Shown: positions 8,806 through 18,327, numbered from the stretch's first letter. The stretch: DNA of 64,000 nucleotides from Metabacillus sediminilitoris (GCF_009720625.1 NZ_CP046266.1:5437501-5501500), one strand, 5' to 3'. Notes: generated from the letters alone by a model not told the origin. Translations and numbers: made by a program.

Positions 8806-10494
8806 ATGAGTAAAACATGGTGGAAAAAAGCAGTTGTTTATCAAATTTATCCGAAAAGCTTTAATGATACACAAGGCAATGGTGTAGGCGATTTACAGGG
8901 TATTATTGAAAAGTTGGATTATTTAAATAAATTAGGTGTAGATGTGATTTGGCTCACACCAATCTATGCATCACCACAACGTGACAACGGATACGACATC
9001 AGTGATTATTTTACGATTCATGAAGAATATGGAACGATGGCTGATTTTGACCGTTTAGTAGACCAAGCACATAAACGCGGTATAAAAATCATCATGGATA
9101 TTGTCGTGAATCACACTTCAACAGAACATGAGTGGTTCAAGCAGGCTTCTTCATCAAAGGATAATCCTTACCGGGATTTCTACATTTGGAAAGATTCGAA
9201 TGAAGATGGTTCACTACCTACTAATTGGGAATCCAAGTTTGGCGGACCTGCCTGGGAATTTGACGAGAAAACAGATCAATATTATCTCCATTTATTTGAT
9301 GTGACACAGGCTGATTTAAATTGGGAAAATGAAGAACTTCGTAAAGAAGTGTACAACATGATGGATTTTTGGTTTAAAAAAGGTGTTGATGGCTTCCGTC
9401 TTGATGTTATTAATTTAATCTCAAAAGATCAAGAATTCCCAAATGATGATGGCTCAATTCCACCAGGTGATGGAAGAAGATTTTACACAGATGGCCCTCG
9501 TGTTCATGACTATATCCATGAAATGAACAAAGAAGTGTTTTCAAAATACGATAGTATGACAGTTGGTGAAATGTCTTCAACGACAATTGACCATTGCATT
9601 AAATATTCGAATCCAGACCGTCAAGAATTAAGCATGACGTTTAATTTCCATCATTTAAAGGTTGATTATCCAAATGGTGAAAAATGGGCTATTGGTGAAA
9701 TGGATTTCCTTTCTTTGAAAAACATTTTATCAACATGGCAATCTGGCATGAACAAGGGCGGCGGCTGGAATGCACTTTTTTGGTGTAATCATGACCAGCC
9801 AAGAGTTGTTTCACGCTATGGAAATGACGGAAAATATCATCGGGAGTCAGCGAAAATGCTTGCTACAACGATTCATATGATGCAAGGCACGCCATACATT
9901 TACCAAGGCGAAGAATTCGGAATGACAGATCCTAAGTACACTTCGATTGATCAATATCGTGATGTTGAATCATTAAATATGTACAATATTTTAAAGGAAA
10001 AAGGTCTATCAGAAGGAGAAATTCTTGAAATATTAAGGCGGAAATCACGTGATAATTCCAGAACTCCAGTTCAATGGAATTCTACTGAACACGCAGGCTT
10101 CACAACTGGAATGCCATGGATTGAAGTAGCAAACAATTATAAAGAAATAAATGCTGAAAGTGCAGTAAATGATCTAGACTCTATTTTTTATCATTACCAA
10201 AAGCTCATCTCATTAAGAAAAGAATACGACATTATCACTGATGGTGAATATGAACTGCTTTTACAAGATGATCAACAAATATTCGCGTATATAAGAACAA
10301 CTCCTAAGGAAAAACTATTAGTCATTAATAATTTCTATGAGAAGCCAACAACATTTGAATTACCGAAGCATATCAATGTGAATGGATTTTCAAGAAAGCA
10401 ATTGCTTTCTAACTACGCAGATACAGCCAATCATTTTGAAAAAATGGAGCTTCGTCCTTATGAATCAGTTGTTTATTATTTAGCAAGAGATTAA
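8806..10494 (+). CDS. treA: Trehalose-6-phosphate hydrolase (phospho-alpha-(1,1)-glucosidase)
   Basis: TreA splits cytoplasmic trehalose-6-phosphate into glucose and glucose-6-phosphate. The 562-residue protein is a GH13 alpha-amylase-fold enzyme. Visible conserved regions are DIVVNH (98-103), DGFRLD with the nucleophile Asp200, VGEMSS with the acid/base Glu255, and NHDQ with Asp330. The YQIYPKSFND opening and the length are typical of the TreA/oligo-1,6-glucosidase group; the neighbours TreP and TreR decide for trehalose-6-phosphate. A hairpin separates it from treP. Confidence 0.96.
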   Translation: MSKTWWKKAVVYQIYPKSFNDTQGNGVGDLQGIIEKLDYLNKLGVDVIWLTPIYASPQRDNGYDISDYFTIHEEYGTMADFDRLVDQAHKRGIKIIMDIVVNHTSTEHEWFKQASSSKDNPYRDFYIWKDSNEDGSLPTNWESKFGGPAWEFDEKTDQYYLHLFDVTQADLNWENEELRKEVYNMMDFWFKKGVDGFRLDVINLISKDQEFPNDDGSIPPGDGRRFYTDGPRVHDYIHEMNKEVFSKYDSMTVGEMSSTTIDHCIKYSNPDRQELSMTFNFHHLKVDYPNGEKWAIGEMDFLSLKNILSTWQSGMNKGGGWNALFWCNHDQPRVVSRYGNDGKYHRESAKMLATTIHMMQGTPYIYQGEEFGMTDPKYTSIDQYRDVESLNMYNILKEKGLSEGEILEILRRKSRDNSRTPVQWNSTEHAGFTTGMPWIEVANNYKEINAESAVNDLDSIFYHYQKLISLRKEYDIITDGEYELLLQDDQQIFAYIRTTPKEKLLVINNFYEKPTTFELPKHINVNGFSRKQLLSNYADTANHFEKMELRPYESVVYYLARD

Positions 10495-10527
10495 CCGGAG
10501 CCAGTTATTCATGATAAGATAGTAACG

Positions 10528-11253
10528 GTGATAAAGATGAAAAAGAATAAATACCTTGCCATTTATAAAGAATGGACAGATAAAATAAAGTCTGGTGAAA
10601 TAAAAGCAGGCAATGCGCTTCCTTCTGAGAACGACTTAGCAGACATACACGATACAAGCAGGGAAACCATTCGCAAAGCCTTAAACCTCTTATCGCAAAA
10701 TGGTTTTATTCAAAAAATCCGCGGCAAAGGTTCAATTGTCCTTGATGTGCAAAAAATGAGCTTTCCGATTTCGGGATTAGTGAGTTTTAAAGAAGTTTCT
10801 AAAAACCTCAAAAAGGAATCTATTACAACTGTTCATGATTTTGGGTTAATTAAGCCAGATCCCTTTATTAAGCAACAACTGAACGCTTCAAATAAAGATG
10901 AAATCTGGAAGGTGATTCGCTCAAGAACAATTGGCGGAGAAAAGATTATTTTAGATAAGGACTATTTCCTAAAGGATTATGTTCCAACCTTAACAAAGCA
11001 AATTTGTGAAGGGTCTATCTATGATTATCTGGAAAATGAGCTGCAACTGAATATTAGCTTTGCCAAAAAAGAGATTGTTGTTGAGGACTGTACCGAGGAA
11101 GATCGCACATACCTTGACTTAGAAGGATTTTCTCATATTGTTGTCGTTAAAAACTATGTGCACTTAGATAATGCCAGCTTGTTTCAATATACGGAATCGC
11201 GCCATCGACTTGATAAGTTCCGGTTTGTTGATTTTGCAAGACGCGGCGTATAA
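10528..11253 (+). CDS. treR: Trehalose operon repressor TreR (GntR/HutC family)
   Basis: 241 residues with an N-terminal GntR winged helix (about 10-75, LPSENDLADIHDTSRETIRKA) and a C-terminal UTRA ligand domain. Members of this group bind TGTATATACA-like palindromes and are released by trehalose-6-phosphate; two such palindromes lie in the treP promoter. The frame opens at ATG 10528, but a second ATG (10537) follows a weak GGTGATAAAG site and may be the real start. Last gene of the operon, followed by a terminator. Confidence 0.94.
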   Translation: MIKMKKNKYLAIYKEWTDKIKSGEIKAGNALPSENDLADIHDTSRETIRKALNLLSQNGFIQKIRGKGSIVLDVQKMSFPISGLVSFKEVSKNLKKESITTVHDFGLIKPDPFIKQQLNASNKDEIWKVIRSRTIGGEKIILDKDYFLKDYVPTLTKQICEGSIYDYLENELQLNISFAKKEIVVEDCTEEDRTYLDLEGFSHIVVVKNYVHLDNASLFQYTESRHRLDKFRFVDFARRGV

Positions 11254-11267
11254 GCACACCTACCGAG

Positions 11268-11296
11268 CCATTGGGTTTGTTCCCAATGGTTTTTCT
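11268..11296 (+). terminator. Terminator of the trehalose operon
   Basis: CCATTGGG (11268-11275) pairs with CCCAATGG (11282-11289), followed by TTTTTC. Confidence 0.9.
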
Positions 11297-11466
11297 TTGC
11301 CTAAATATGCTTTGCATGCGATCTTTCAGCCAAAGTGATAAGATAAAGTGAGGCTTCCCTCAGGCGGGTTTCCTATTTCCCATATGTGGTTAGCGAAATC
11401 TTCCGGCTTCTACTTACAGTTATTCTGAGATGAAATTATCCTAATTTTAGAAAGAAGGACGTTCAT

Positions 11467-12705
11467 ATGAAAAACGAGATCATTGAAAGATTTATTCGTT
11501 ACGTGAAAGTGGATACTCAATCAAATGAAGACATTGAAACATGTCCCTCTACACCTGGGCAGTTGACTCTTGCAAATATGCTTGTGAAGGAACTAAATGA
11601 GATTGGTATGAATGATGTGTCCATCGATGAAAATGGATATGTTATGGCCACTCTCCCTGCAAACACGGAAAAAAGTGTGCCTACGATTGGGTTTTTAGCA
11701 CATGTCGATACTGCTACTGATTTCACAGGCAAAAATGTGAACCCACAAATCGTTGAAAATTATGATGGAAAAGATATTACGTTAAATGAACCTTTACATA
11801 TTGTCCTTTCACCCGCTCACTTTCCAAATTTAGCTAATTATACAGGACATACATTGATTACAACTGACGGTACCACATTACTAGGTGCCGATAACAAAGC
11901 CGGTATTGCTGAAATTATGACAGCAATGGCTTTCTTGATTAAGCATCCCGAAATCAAGCACGGGAAAATAAGAGTTGCGTTTACACCTGACGAAGAAATT
12001 GGCAGAGGTCCACATAAATTTGATGTGACAGCCTTTCATGCTGATTTTGCTTACACAGTGGATGGCGGCCCTCTTGGCGAACTTCAATATGAAAGCTTTA
12101 ATGCTGCCGCCGCGAAAATTACGTTCAAAGGAAATAATGTTCACCCTGGAACGGCTAAAGCAAAGATGGTGAACTCTGCTAAAATAGCGATGGCGTTCAA
12201 CAGCAAGCTTCCACAGATGGAAGCACCGGAATTCACAGAAGGCTATGATGGCTTCTATCATTTACTTTCCTTTACTGGTAATGTGGAAAAAACAAAGCTG
12301 CACTATATTATTCGCGACCATGACAAGCTGCAATTTCAAGCAAGAAAAGAAAAGATTACAGCGCTTGTTGAAGAATTCAAAAGCGTCTATGGGCAAGAAT
12401 CCGTCATCTTGGAAATGAATGATCAGTACTATAATATGAAAGACAAAATTGAGCCTGTTAAGTACATCGTCGATATCGCTCATCAAGCTATGGAGAAATT
12501 AGGAATCGAGCCAATTGTCGAACCAATACGCGGAGGTACTGACGGCTCACAGCTTTCTTATATGGGATTGCCGACACCTAATATTTTCACTGGAGGGGAA
12601 AACTTCCACGGGAAATTTGAATTTATCTCTGTTGAGAATATGATCAAAGCAACAAATACAGTGATTGAAATTTCTAAATTATTTGAAGAAAGTGCAAGTG
12701 AATAA
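11467..12705 (+). CDS. pepT: Peptidase T (tripeptide aminopeptidase)
   Basis: PepT removes the N-terminal residue from tripeptides in the cytosol, a late step in peptide use. The 412-residue protein is an M20-family dinuclear zinc peptidase. Metal and catalytic residues are visible: His79 and Asp81 (AHVDTATD), Asp142 (GADNKAG), the Glu pair at 176-177 (TPDEEIG), Asp199 (DGGPLGE) and a C-terminal His (NFHGKFEF). AGAAAGGAC lies before the ATG. It has its own terminator. Confidence 0.96.
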   Translation: MKNEIIERFIRYVKVDTQSNEDIETCPSTPGQLTLANMLVKELNEIGMNDVSIDENGYVMATLPANTEKSVPTIGFLAHVDTATDFTGKNVNPQIVENYDGKDITLNEPLHIVLSPAHFPNLANYTGHTLITTDGTTLLGADNKAGIAEIMTAMAFLIKHPEIKHGKIRVAFTPDEEIGRGPHKFDVTAFHADFAYTVDGGPLGELQYESFNAAAAKITFKGNNVHPGTAKAKMVNSAKIAMAFNSKLPQMEAPEFTEGYDGFYHLLSFTGNVEKTKLHYIIRDHDKLQFQARKEKITALVEEFKSVYGQESVILEMNDQYYNMKDKIEPVKYIVDIAHQAMEKLGIEPIVEPIRGGTDGSQLSYMGLPTPNIFTGGENFHGKFEFISVENMIKATNTVIEISKLFEESASE

Positions 12706-12713
12706 TATAAAAC

Positions 12714-12753
12714 AAAAGTGCCCTCCCTGAAAGATGGAGATAGGCACTTTTTT
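12714..12753 (+). terminator. Terminator of pepT
   Basis: AAAAGTGCC (12714-12722) pairs with GGCACTTTT (12743-12751), then Ts. It also lies 4 bp beyond the stop of the minus-strand gene remnant and could end both transcripts. Confidence 0.88.
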
Positions 12754-12756
12754 GGA

Positions 12757-14349
12757 TTATTCGTTTATTGTGCTTTTACGTTTATAAATGACAAGCAAGA
12801 TTCCGCCAGATAAAAGGATCACTTTTCCCCATAAAAGGAATTGATAATTTGCAGTAGCTGTTTCTGGCAAGGCATTGCCGCTTTATCTTCTGTTTTTATT
12901 CCTTGATCATTGTTTTCATAATTTGAGTCATTATTTGATTCTGGCTGTGGTGTATCCTTTTCATCTTCTTCAGGTACTGCTGGCTGTGTAACCGTGATTT
13001 CAGCAGCAGCACGATGCTTCCGCCATTTGTCATAACAGTTATATCCGCTTTTCCTGCAGAGATTGCTGTTACATTAAACCTGTGCTGTAGCCGGCAATCT
13101 TCTCAAGCTCTACTGTATTCGGAATCTTTTCCTCTTCATTTACAGCAAGATCGTCCATGCTGCTTACAACAAGGTTTAATTGTCCCTGTTGATTAGGCGC
13201 CATCACACCAGTCACAGTAACAGATTGTCCTTCTTCAATATTGGCTGTTAAACCTACTGTAGAATCAAAATACACAGACAGCTCATTATTGAGCGTTAGA
13301 GTGTTCTCTGTTTTAGCCGTTACATCACCTGTTACACTTACTTGATAGCCTTCAAGTGCTAAAGCTTCGTTAGAAGAAACCGATGCAACAGGTACATCTG
13401 CTTCACTCTCATCAAGCACTATAACTTGTTCGATTAAAAGGGAAATTTCCCCATTCACTTCTTGCACCATACCTGTCAATTGCACTCTTTGTCCTTTTTT
13501 AGCATCTAAACCGATGGCATTAAGTGCACCACTATCATCCTGAATGTACGTATATAACATACTACCATCTGCACTTGCTTTCACATTTGCTGCAGAAACT
13601 TGCCCCTCTACTGTCACATGCTGACCTATAAGTTTTGCTTGTGTCTTAATATCTGCAATCTTTGTAAGTTCAATCAGTTCAACATCGCCTTCAGTATAGC
13701 CAGACATTGTTGGCGATGGAGTAACGACCTCAAAATCAGCACTGTTGTTATTTGTATCTGTAAAATTGATTCGTCTCACAGACGTATCGAATGTGATTCC
13801 TGTGATTGGTGATCCTTCTCCCTTTATCGTATCAGGTTCACCATAAGAAAGGGCATCAATGACTGTTTCGTTCTTTTTAAGCTCAACGTTTCCTTTTTCA
13901 TCACTCATCCCAATTCCTGCATTAGGAGTATCATAATACGCATCAGCAGCAAAAACGTCCCCAAATCCTTTGTCACCCTCATCACCTAATGTTGCCTCAC
14001 CGCGGAGAAGGAAATAATCATTTGCTTTGATGACTTGACCATCAGTAAATTGGAATGTTTGAACCGTATCTCCTTTACTGTTCGTATATGTTAACGTAAA
14101 CTCATCAAGGGCTACATCTTCATTTGTCGAGTTGTACAATTCAATAAAATCATTCTTATAAGGAGCCTTCACACTTCCATCCTTAGACTCCTTTCCTCCG
14201 CCGCCATAAACTTCATTAATGATCAGCTTCGAACTAGCATCTGGTTCAGCACTTACATGATCTGGAATAACTGGATTACTAGAAAGTAATAAAATCCCTG
14301 CTAACGAAAACACACCAAATCGACGAAGACTTCCTTTGCTTCTCATCAT
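12757..14349 (-). pseudogene. Broken LPxT-anchored surface protein (lamin-tail and OB-fold domains)
   Basis: The 5' part (13069-14349) encodes 426 residues: a signal peptide ending near HVSA-EP, a lamin-tail domain (LIINEVYGGGG, DFIELYN), and an OB-fold-like nucleic-acid-binding domain (QHVTVEGQVSAANV). It then reaches a segment, VELEKIAGYSTG, that looks like the first residues of a choice-of-anchor-I domain and stops at once. Beyond the stop, in other frames, the tail of the same kind of protein goes on: a Big-type strand (VTAISAGKADITVMTNGG), an acidic spacer (AAEITVTQPAVPEEDEKD), and a sorting signal LPETA (12856-12870) with hydrophobic stretch and basic end. At least two frame changes separate these pieces. 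It looks like a large extracellular nuclease/phosphatase gene with its middle deleted. Confidence 0.75.
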
Positions 14350-14552
14350 TCTTCCCCCTAAGTATGGTTTTGGAACAACAATTCTTTTTCATTCTCCTCG
14401 TTCTATAACTTCCGACCTATTTAATAGATTAAATGAAAAGTTTGTAGAAACTATCAGAATTTTGTTAATTTCTTGTTAGGATTTTGTAAAGAGGGGGAGG
14501 TTTTACTGATTTAGAAGATTTGATATGGGAAGGAATTTTGATCAGGAGGAGG

Positions 14553-14626
14553 AGTTGCAAGATTAATGGGGAAAGTTGCAAGATAAACGTTGAGAGTTGC
14601 AAAATAATCTAAAAAATTTGCAAGAT
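14553..14626. repeat. Four AGTTGCAAGAT units at an exact 21-bp period
   Basis: The 11-mers start at 14553, 14574, 14595 and 14616: AGTTGCAAGAT twice, AGTTGCAAAAT, ATTTGCAAGAT, with 10-bp variable spacers. Read on the plus strand the period is seven codons (SCKINGE, SCKINVE, SCKII, stop), but no ATG with a ribosome site precedes it, so a peptide is not supported. The rest of 14350-14637 shows nothing else I can name. Confidence 0.7.
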
Positions 14627-14637
14627 TTTTCTAATTC

Positions 14638-14859
14638 CTATCGTTCTATTCTTTCAAATAGATCAACCTCATTGTATATAAGATATTTTGAATATTGATA
14701 CTTATCTGTCCGCTGAAATCCGTTCATTAACTTACTTCTTCTATTGCTTAAAACTTGTTCGGCGGTGTGCGTGCCTATGGCTTGACCTTCTCTTAAAGCT
14801 TTTGCCCAAGCATATTCAAGTTTTTTATAAAAAAGAAACCTTGAATGACAAATAGCCAT
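14638..14859 (-). pseudogene. Unrecognised coding remnant at the end of the toxin cluster
   Basis: A frame of about 73 codons ends in a protein-like, charged sequence (REGQAIGTHTAEQVLSNRRS ... YLIYNEVDLFERIER). Its apparent start at 14859 lies inside the terminator hairpin of the immunity gene upstream and has no ribosome site, so it is most likely the 3' end of a gene whose front is gone. Position suggests the tail of another displaced toxin module; I do not recognise the family. Confidence 0.4.
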
Positions 14860-14867
14860 TCAAGGTT
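14837..14867 (-). terminator. Terminator of the Im9-type immunity gene
   Basis: AACCTTGAATG (14837-14847) pairs perfectly with CATTCAAGGTT (14857-14867); on the minus strand a T-rich run (TTTCTTTTTTAT) follows. Confidence 0.88.
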
Positions 14868-14892
14868 CTACTAATACGTGTTCTAAATACAA

Positions 14893-15105
14893 TTATTTTT
14901 CTTCTTTATATGCTAAGGCAATCTCTACTACTTCCTCTGGTGATAAATCCTCATCATTCCAAAAAATTAAGTCACTAGGAGCTGGATGAGGAACATTGTC
15001 TTCTAAAATATCTATATATTCACTTACTTCTTCATCAGATAGCTTAGGATTACATATTTTATTTACTAGTTCAACTAATTCCTCTTTAGATAACTTTTTA
15101 CTCAT
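14893..15105 (-). CDS. Colicin-type (Im7/Im9 family) DNase immunity protein
   Basis: 70 residues. The pattern LSKEELVELVNKICNPKLSDEEVSEYID followed by the motif HPAPSDLIFW is that of the colicin/pyocin immunity family (Im9: KICNAE, HPDGSDLIYYP), whose members plug the DNA-binding exosite of HNH DNases. The gene starts 20 bp after the matching E9-type DNase module ends. The frame opens at GTG 15114, but AAGGTGG precedes the ATG at 15105, which I take as the start. It keeps its own ribosome site and terminator, so it can be made even though its toxin partner lacks a front end. Confidence 0.85.
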   Translation of the reverse strand: MSKKLSKEELVELVNKICNPKLSDEEVSEYIDILEDNVPHPAPSDLIFWNDEDLSPEEVVEIALAYKEEK

Positions 15106-15124
15106 TTTTTCCACCTTCCATTAA

Positions 15125-15830
15125 TTACTGCCCTTTCTTTCCAAAATGATAAGCAAGGTCTAAAATATTTTGGTGCATTTTTGGTGAAGTAATCATTAAA
15201 TTATCAAGATTGTATACTTCTCCACCCTTGTCTATAGGCTGTTTATGATGAAGTATATATGACTTATGTTTACCATAATGTTCAACTTTAGGAGCAATAG
15301 GAGCATTTCCTTCTAACATCCTTGAAACATTTCGGTTGTTAAACTCTTTTGCAAAGCTTGAATTTGCTACAGACTTCCAAAACTCTTTTCTAAAATCATC
15401 AAAGGAATTAAATTGTTTGCCTATTAGTTTATCTCTTATTTCTTTAGGTATTATACCTATTGCTCCATTATTATACATAAGCTTGGTCTGTGTTTGAAGA
15501 CTTCTATCTAACTTAAAGCTTTCATTTACAACCCCTGGCTTATTCCTTGGACTCTTACTTAAATCTTTACCTATACTCTTACCAACACTATCAACAGATA
15601 TCTTCGACACTACATCATCTATTACCTTCTTAACTGATGAAGATTCCATCACATTCATCGGCAAGTTGGGAGTATTGCCGGCAAATGCAAAATTACCATT
15701 TGGATTGAATGCAATTCTTGCTCCATTTTTAACATCATCTATGAAACTATAAGTCCCAACCCTGATGACGTTGCCTCATTTAAAGATGCAGCCTACTCAG
15801 CCGACGATTGGAATGAAGCCTATGCATTAA
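15125..15830 (-). pseudogene. Orphan LXG toxin tip with colicin E9-type HNH DNase domain
   Basis: The intact 3' part (15125-15664) encodes about 179 residues ending in a domain that follows the colicin E9 DNase closely: IPKEIRDKLIGKQF-NSFDDFRKEFW, then the HNH core LHHKQPIDKGGEVYNLDN and a final H in SPKMH. The front is not a working start: 15625-15742 is identical, base for base as far as I can compare, to 16908-17025 inside the full LXG gene, and 15777-15825 matches the region coding GFIPVVGWAGRIFK (17374-17420) but with stop codons. So this is a displaced toxin tip with a decayed, deleted LXG front, able to be activated only by recombination with the complete gene. Confidence 0.82.
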
Positions 15831-15847
15831 GAAGATATCTAGATCTA

Positions 15848-15884
15848 TTAAAAAACCTTGAAAGGCATAATGCCAATCAAGGTT
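15848..15884 (-). terminator. Terminator of the DUF4274 immunity gene
   Basis: AACCTTG (15854-15860) pairs with CAAGGTT (15878-15884) around an inner GGCATAATGCC stem; the minus strand then runs TTTTTT. Confidence 0.85.
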
Positions 15885-15898
15885 ATAAAACAATCACA

Positions 15899-16354
15899 TT
15901 ATATTTTAGGAAGATCAACCTCATCGCCTGGTGATTTACTAATAAGAATATCAGGAATGTTAGGGTTATTCTTTTTCAACTTAAACTTTTGAATTTTTGT
16001 TAACTCGGGATCAAAGGAAATATTCTGAGATTTAAATTGTAAGTTTATAAGTTTATTGTAAATCTTACTCAAAAAATCTTTCCATTCCTCTAAAGAAGAA
16101 CTTGAAACTTCATTTGAATTTTCTAACATACGATATCCGTCTGCATAATGAAACATTAGTAAACCCGTCCCTAAATCACAGGCCTCATTTTCTAAAATAG
16201 CATTTGGTACATCAAATCCGATATTCCAATTATAATTTGCAGCAAAAAAATGAAGTAGTAAAGGGTTGTCTGTATTCGTTAACTGACTGATTGTATAGTC
16301 TTTATCTGTATTATAAAGTAATTCTTCAAGGAAACTAATATCTTTCTTATCCAT
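15899..16354 (-). CDS. DUF4274-type immunity protein for the LXG toxin
   Basis: 151 residues containing the DUF4274 pattern LLLHFFAANYNWNIGFDVPNAI - CDLGTGLLMFHYADGY. DUF4274 proteins are often found directly downstream of contact-dependent or T7SS toxins and are regarded as immunity proteins. The gene lies 35 bp after the LXG toxin gene, has a GGAGG-type site (AGGAGGTATG), and ends with its own terminator. Protection against the adjacent AHH nuclease is inferred from position. Confidence 0.8.
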   Translation of the reverse strand: MDKKDISFLEELLYNTDKDYTISQLTNTDNPLLLHFFAANYNWNIGFDVPNAILENEACDLGTGLLMFHYADGYRMLENSNEVSSSSLEEWKDFLSKIYNKLINLQFKSQNISFDPELTKIQKFKLKKNNPNIPDILISKSPGDEVDLPKI

Positions 16355-16389
16355 TAGAACATACCTCCTTACTATATTCCCTCATACAA

Positions 16390-18327
16390 TTATTCTTCCA
16401 GTTGTTTAAGCTTTCGTTCCCAAAGTTCTACTGTTGCACCTTGACTAGGATATAAAGGTAAACCATTCTCTTGCAATTTCCTTAGATTATTTTGTAACTC
16501 ATAAACTTGTTTTTGTAAACTATCGACACTATGGTTAATATCCATTTTGTTTAATGCTCTTTCAACTACTTCATTATAAACAGAATGATACCCCCTGTGC
16601 CTAGACATTGGACTTATATCATTAGCTGGCACTCTTAGAAAAATACCATTAGATGAGTCGTCGAAATTCATTCCTATTTTTTGAATAACAGGATTATTTG
16701 CCATCTCAGAAGGAATTATATGTTGTGCTTGATAACCACTCCATTTTGTAGAACGTTTAAGTCCCATCCCCTCTATCATATTTTTACCTAACTTGTTAGA
16801 GTTACCCCCTGTTACAATACCTGGCTTCCCTGGAATAAGTCTATTCACATTATCTATACCCTTACTAACACTACCAACAGAAATCTTCGACAAGACTCTG
16901 TTTAATTCCTTCTTAACTGATGAAGATTCCATCACATTCATCGGCAAGTTGGGAGTATTGCCGGCAAATGCAAAATTACCATTTGGATTGAATGCAATTC
17001 TTGCTCCATTTTTAACATCATCTATAAAACTATAAGCCCCAACCTTCGTTTTCATCGCTAGCTCATGCGCTTTTTTGATTGTTTCATCACTAACCATTTT
17101 CCCGTTTCGAACAATCTGTGGTGCAAATGCCAATCCACCAACAGCCAACAACCCAAGCGCCTGATTCAGGCTATTCTGCTTCTGCTCTTCCGTCAATTCA
17201 TTCCCAAACATATCTTTACCTGTCAAATACTCACTAAACCCATTGGCAGATACAAGCCCATAAATGCCCATCTCTGCCTTTTCGAGGGTTGAGAAGGTAT
17301 TAGCTGTTCTGTAAACATCAAGTGCTTGGTTGGCGGCATGCATGCCTTTAGCAGTTTTGTAGATGGCGCTGCCGCCCTTGAAGATTCGGCCTGCCCAGCC
17401 GACGACTGGGATGAAGCCTGCGGCTGCCATGGCTCCAGCGGCGACACGCTGTCCTGTTGTTAAGGTTTCTCCAGTGACCGGGTCAACTCCTTCTGATGCC
17501 CGGATATAATCGTAGTAGCCTGTTAATTCTCCTGTGAATGTTTTGATGCCGTCCCATGTTTTTTCGTACCATGGGCGGTTTTCGAGCTCCTCTTGCCGCT
17601 TTAGCTGTTCTCTGAATTTTTCCTGTTCATCTTTGAATGTGAGGTATTCACTTGTTTGCTTTTCAGCTTGCTCCTTCAGCTGATAAACATCACTTGCTTT
17701 ATAGGCTTCTGCGTTGAAGTGGATAGGTGAGATGGTGCTGCCTTGGCGGGATGCTTCGATTAGCTGCTGGAAGAGTGCGATGGTATATTGTTCGTCACCT
17801 TCTGATAAGGTGTATTCTGATTTTAGGTCATTGTCAAGTTGATCAACTGCACTGATTGTTTCTTTTCGATCCTTATCTGCTTGTTCCATATTGCTATCAA
17901 AGGAGGCTTTGGAGAAAACAGTTAATGAGACAAGATCATCAATGCGGTTGATGATTTTTTGAAGTTCATCTTGCTGGCTTGCGACCATTTCTTTGTGATT
18001 TTTCATGTGATGTGTGAGTTCATCTTCTAGAAATGGAACATGGACAACTGTATCTCCTGATAGATCATTGTCTGCGGCATTTCCTGATATTCCATTAAAA
18101 AATGCCCTGTTGCGATCAATGAGGCGGAGCCAGGCTTCTACAACATCGATTTGTGCTTGGTAAAAGCCTTTGATGGCATCGGCTCCTTTTCCTTTGAACT
18201 GATTGTCTAGATTGACGATATCATTGCATTTTCTTTTTACTTGTTCAAGCTTTTCCCGTAATTCACTGTACTCTTGTGATCTGGATTCCATTGAATCAAT
18301 TAATGTCTTTGCTTCAAGTACCTTCAC
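16390..18327 (-). CDS. LXG-domain T7SS toxin with AHH nuclease tip
   Basis: 645 residues in the standard polymorphic-toxin order. Residues 1 to about 200 form the LXG secretion domain (long helices, start MKVLEAKTLIDSMESRSQEY). A charged linker follows, then a pre-toxin region about 270-400 with GQRVAAGAMAAAGFIPVVGW. A shared linker at about 425-470 (GAYSFIDDVKNG, NLPMNVMESSSVKK) precedes the variable tip. The tip has an AHH/HNH-type nuclease pattern: QHIIP near residue 537, NGIFLRVPAND, and SRHRGYHSVYNE near 575. It probably leaves through the adjacent EssC-type machine together with the two small proteins encoded upstream, and kills competing Gram-positive cells by nucleic acid cleavage. 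Neutralisation by the next gene is inferred. Confidence 0.88.
   Translation of the reverse strand: MKVLEAKTLIDSMESRSQEYSELREKLEQVKRKCNDIVNLDNQFKGKGADAIKGFYQAQIDVVEAWLRLIDRNRAFFNGISGNAADNDLSGDTVVHVPFLEDELTHHMKNHKEMVASQQDELQKIINRIDDLVSLTVFSKASFDSNMEQADKDRKETISAVDQLDNDLKSEYTLSEGDEQYTIALFQQLIEASRQGSTISPIHFNAEAYKASDVYQLKEQAEKQTSEYLTFKDEQEKFREQLKRQEELENRPWYEKTWDGIKTFTGELTGYYDYIRASEGVDPVTGETLTTGQRVAAGAMAAAGFIPVVGWAGRIFKGGSAIYKTAKGMHAANQALDVYRTANTFSTLEKAEMGIYGLVSANGFSEYLTGKDMFGNELTEEQKQNSLNQALGLLAVGGLAFAPQIVRNGKMVSDETIKKAHELAMKTKVGAYSFIDDVKNGARIAFNPNGNFAFAGNTPNLPMNVMESSSVKKELNRVLSKISVGSVSKGIDNVNRLIPGKPGIVTGGNSNKLGKNMIEGMGLKRSTKWSGYQAQHIIPSEMANNPVIQKIGMNFDDSSNGIFLRVPANDISPMSRHRGYHSVYNEVVERALNKMDINHSVDSLQKQVYELQNNLRKLQENGLPLYPSQGATVELWERKLKQLEE

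Noticed and set aside
11254..11466. T-box or other leader before pepT
   Set aside because: No T-box sequence or specifier-like structure was found; the region holds the trehalose terminator and an unremarkable promoter stretch.
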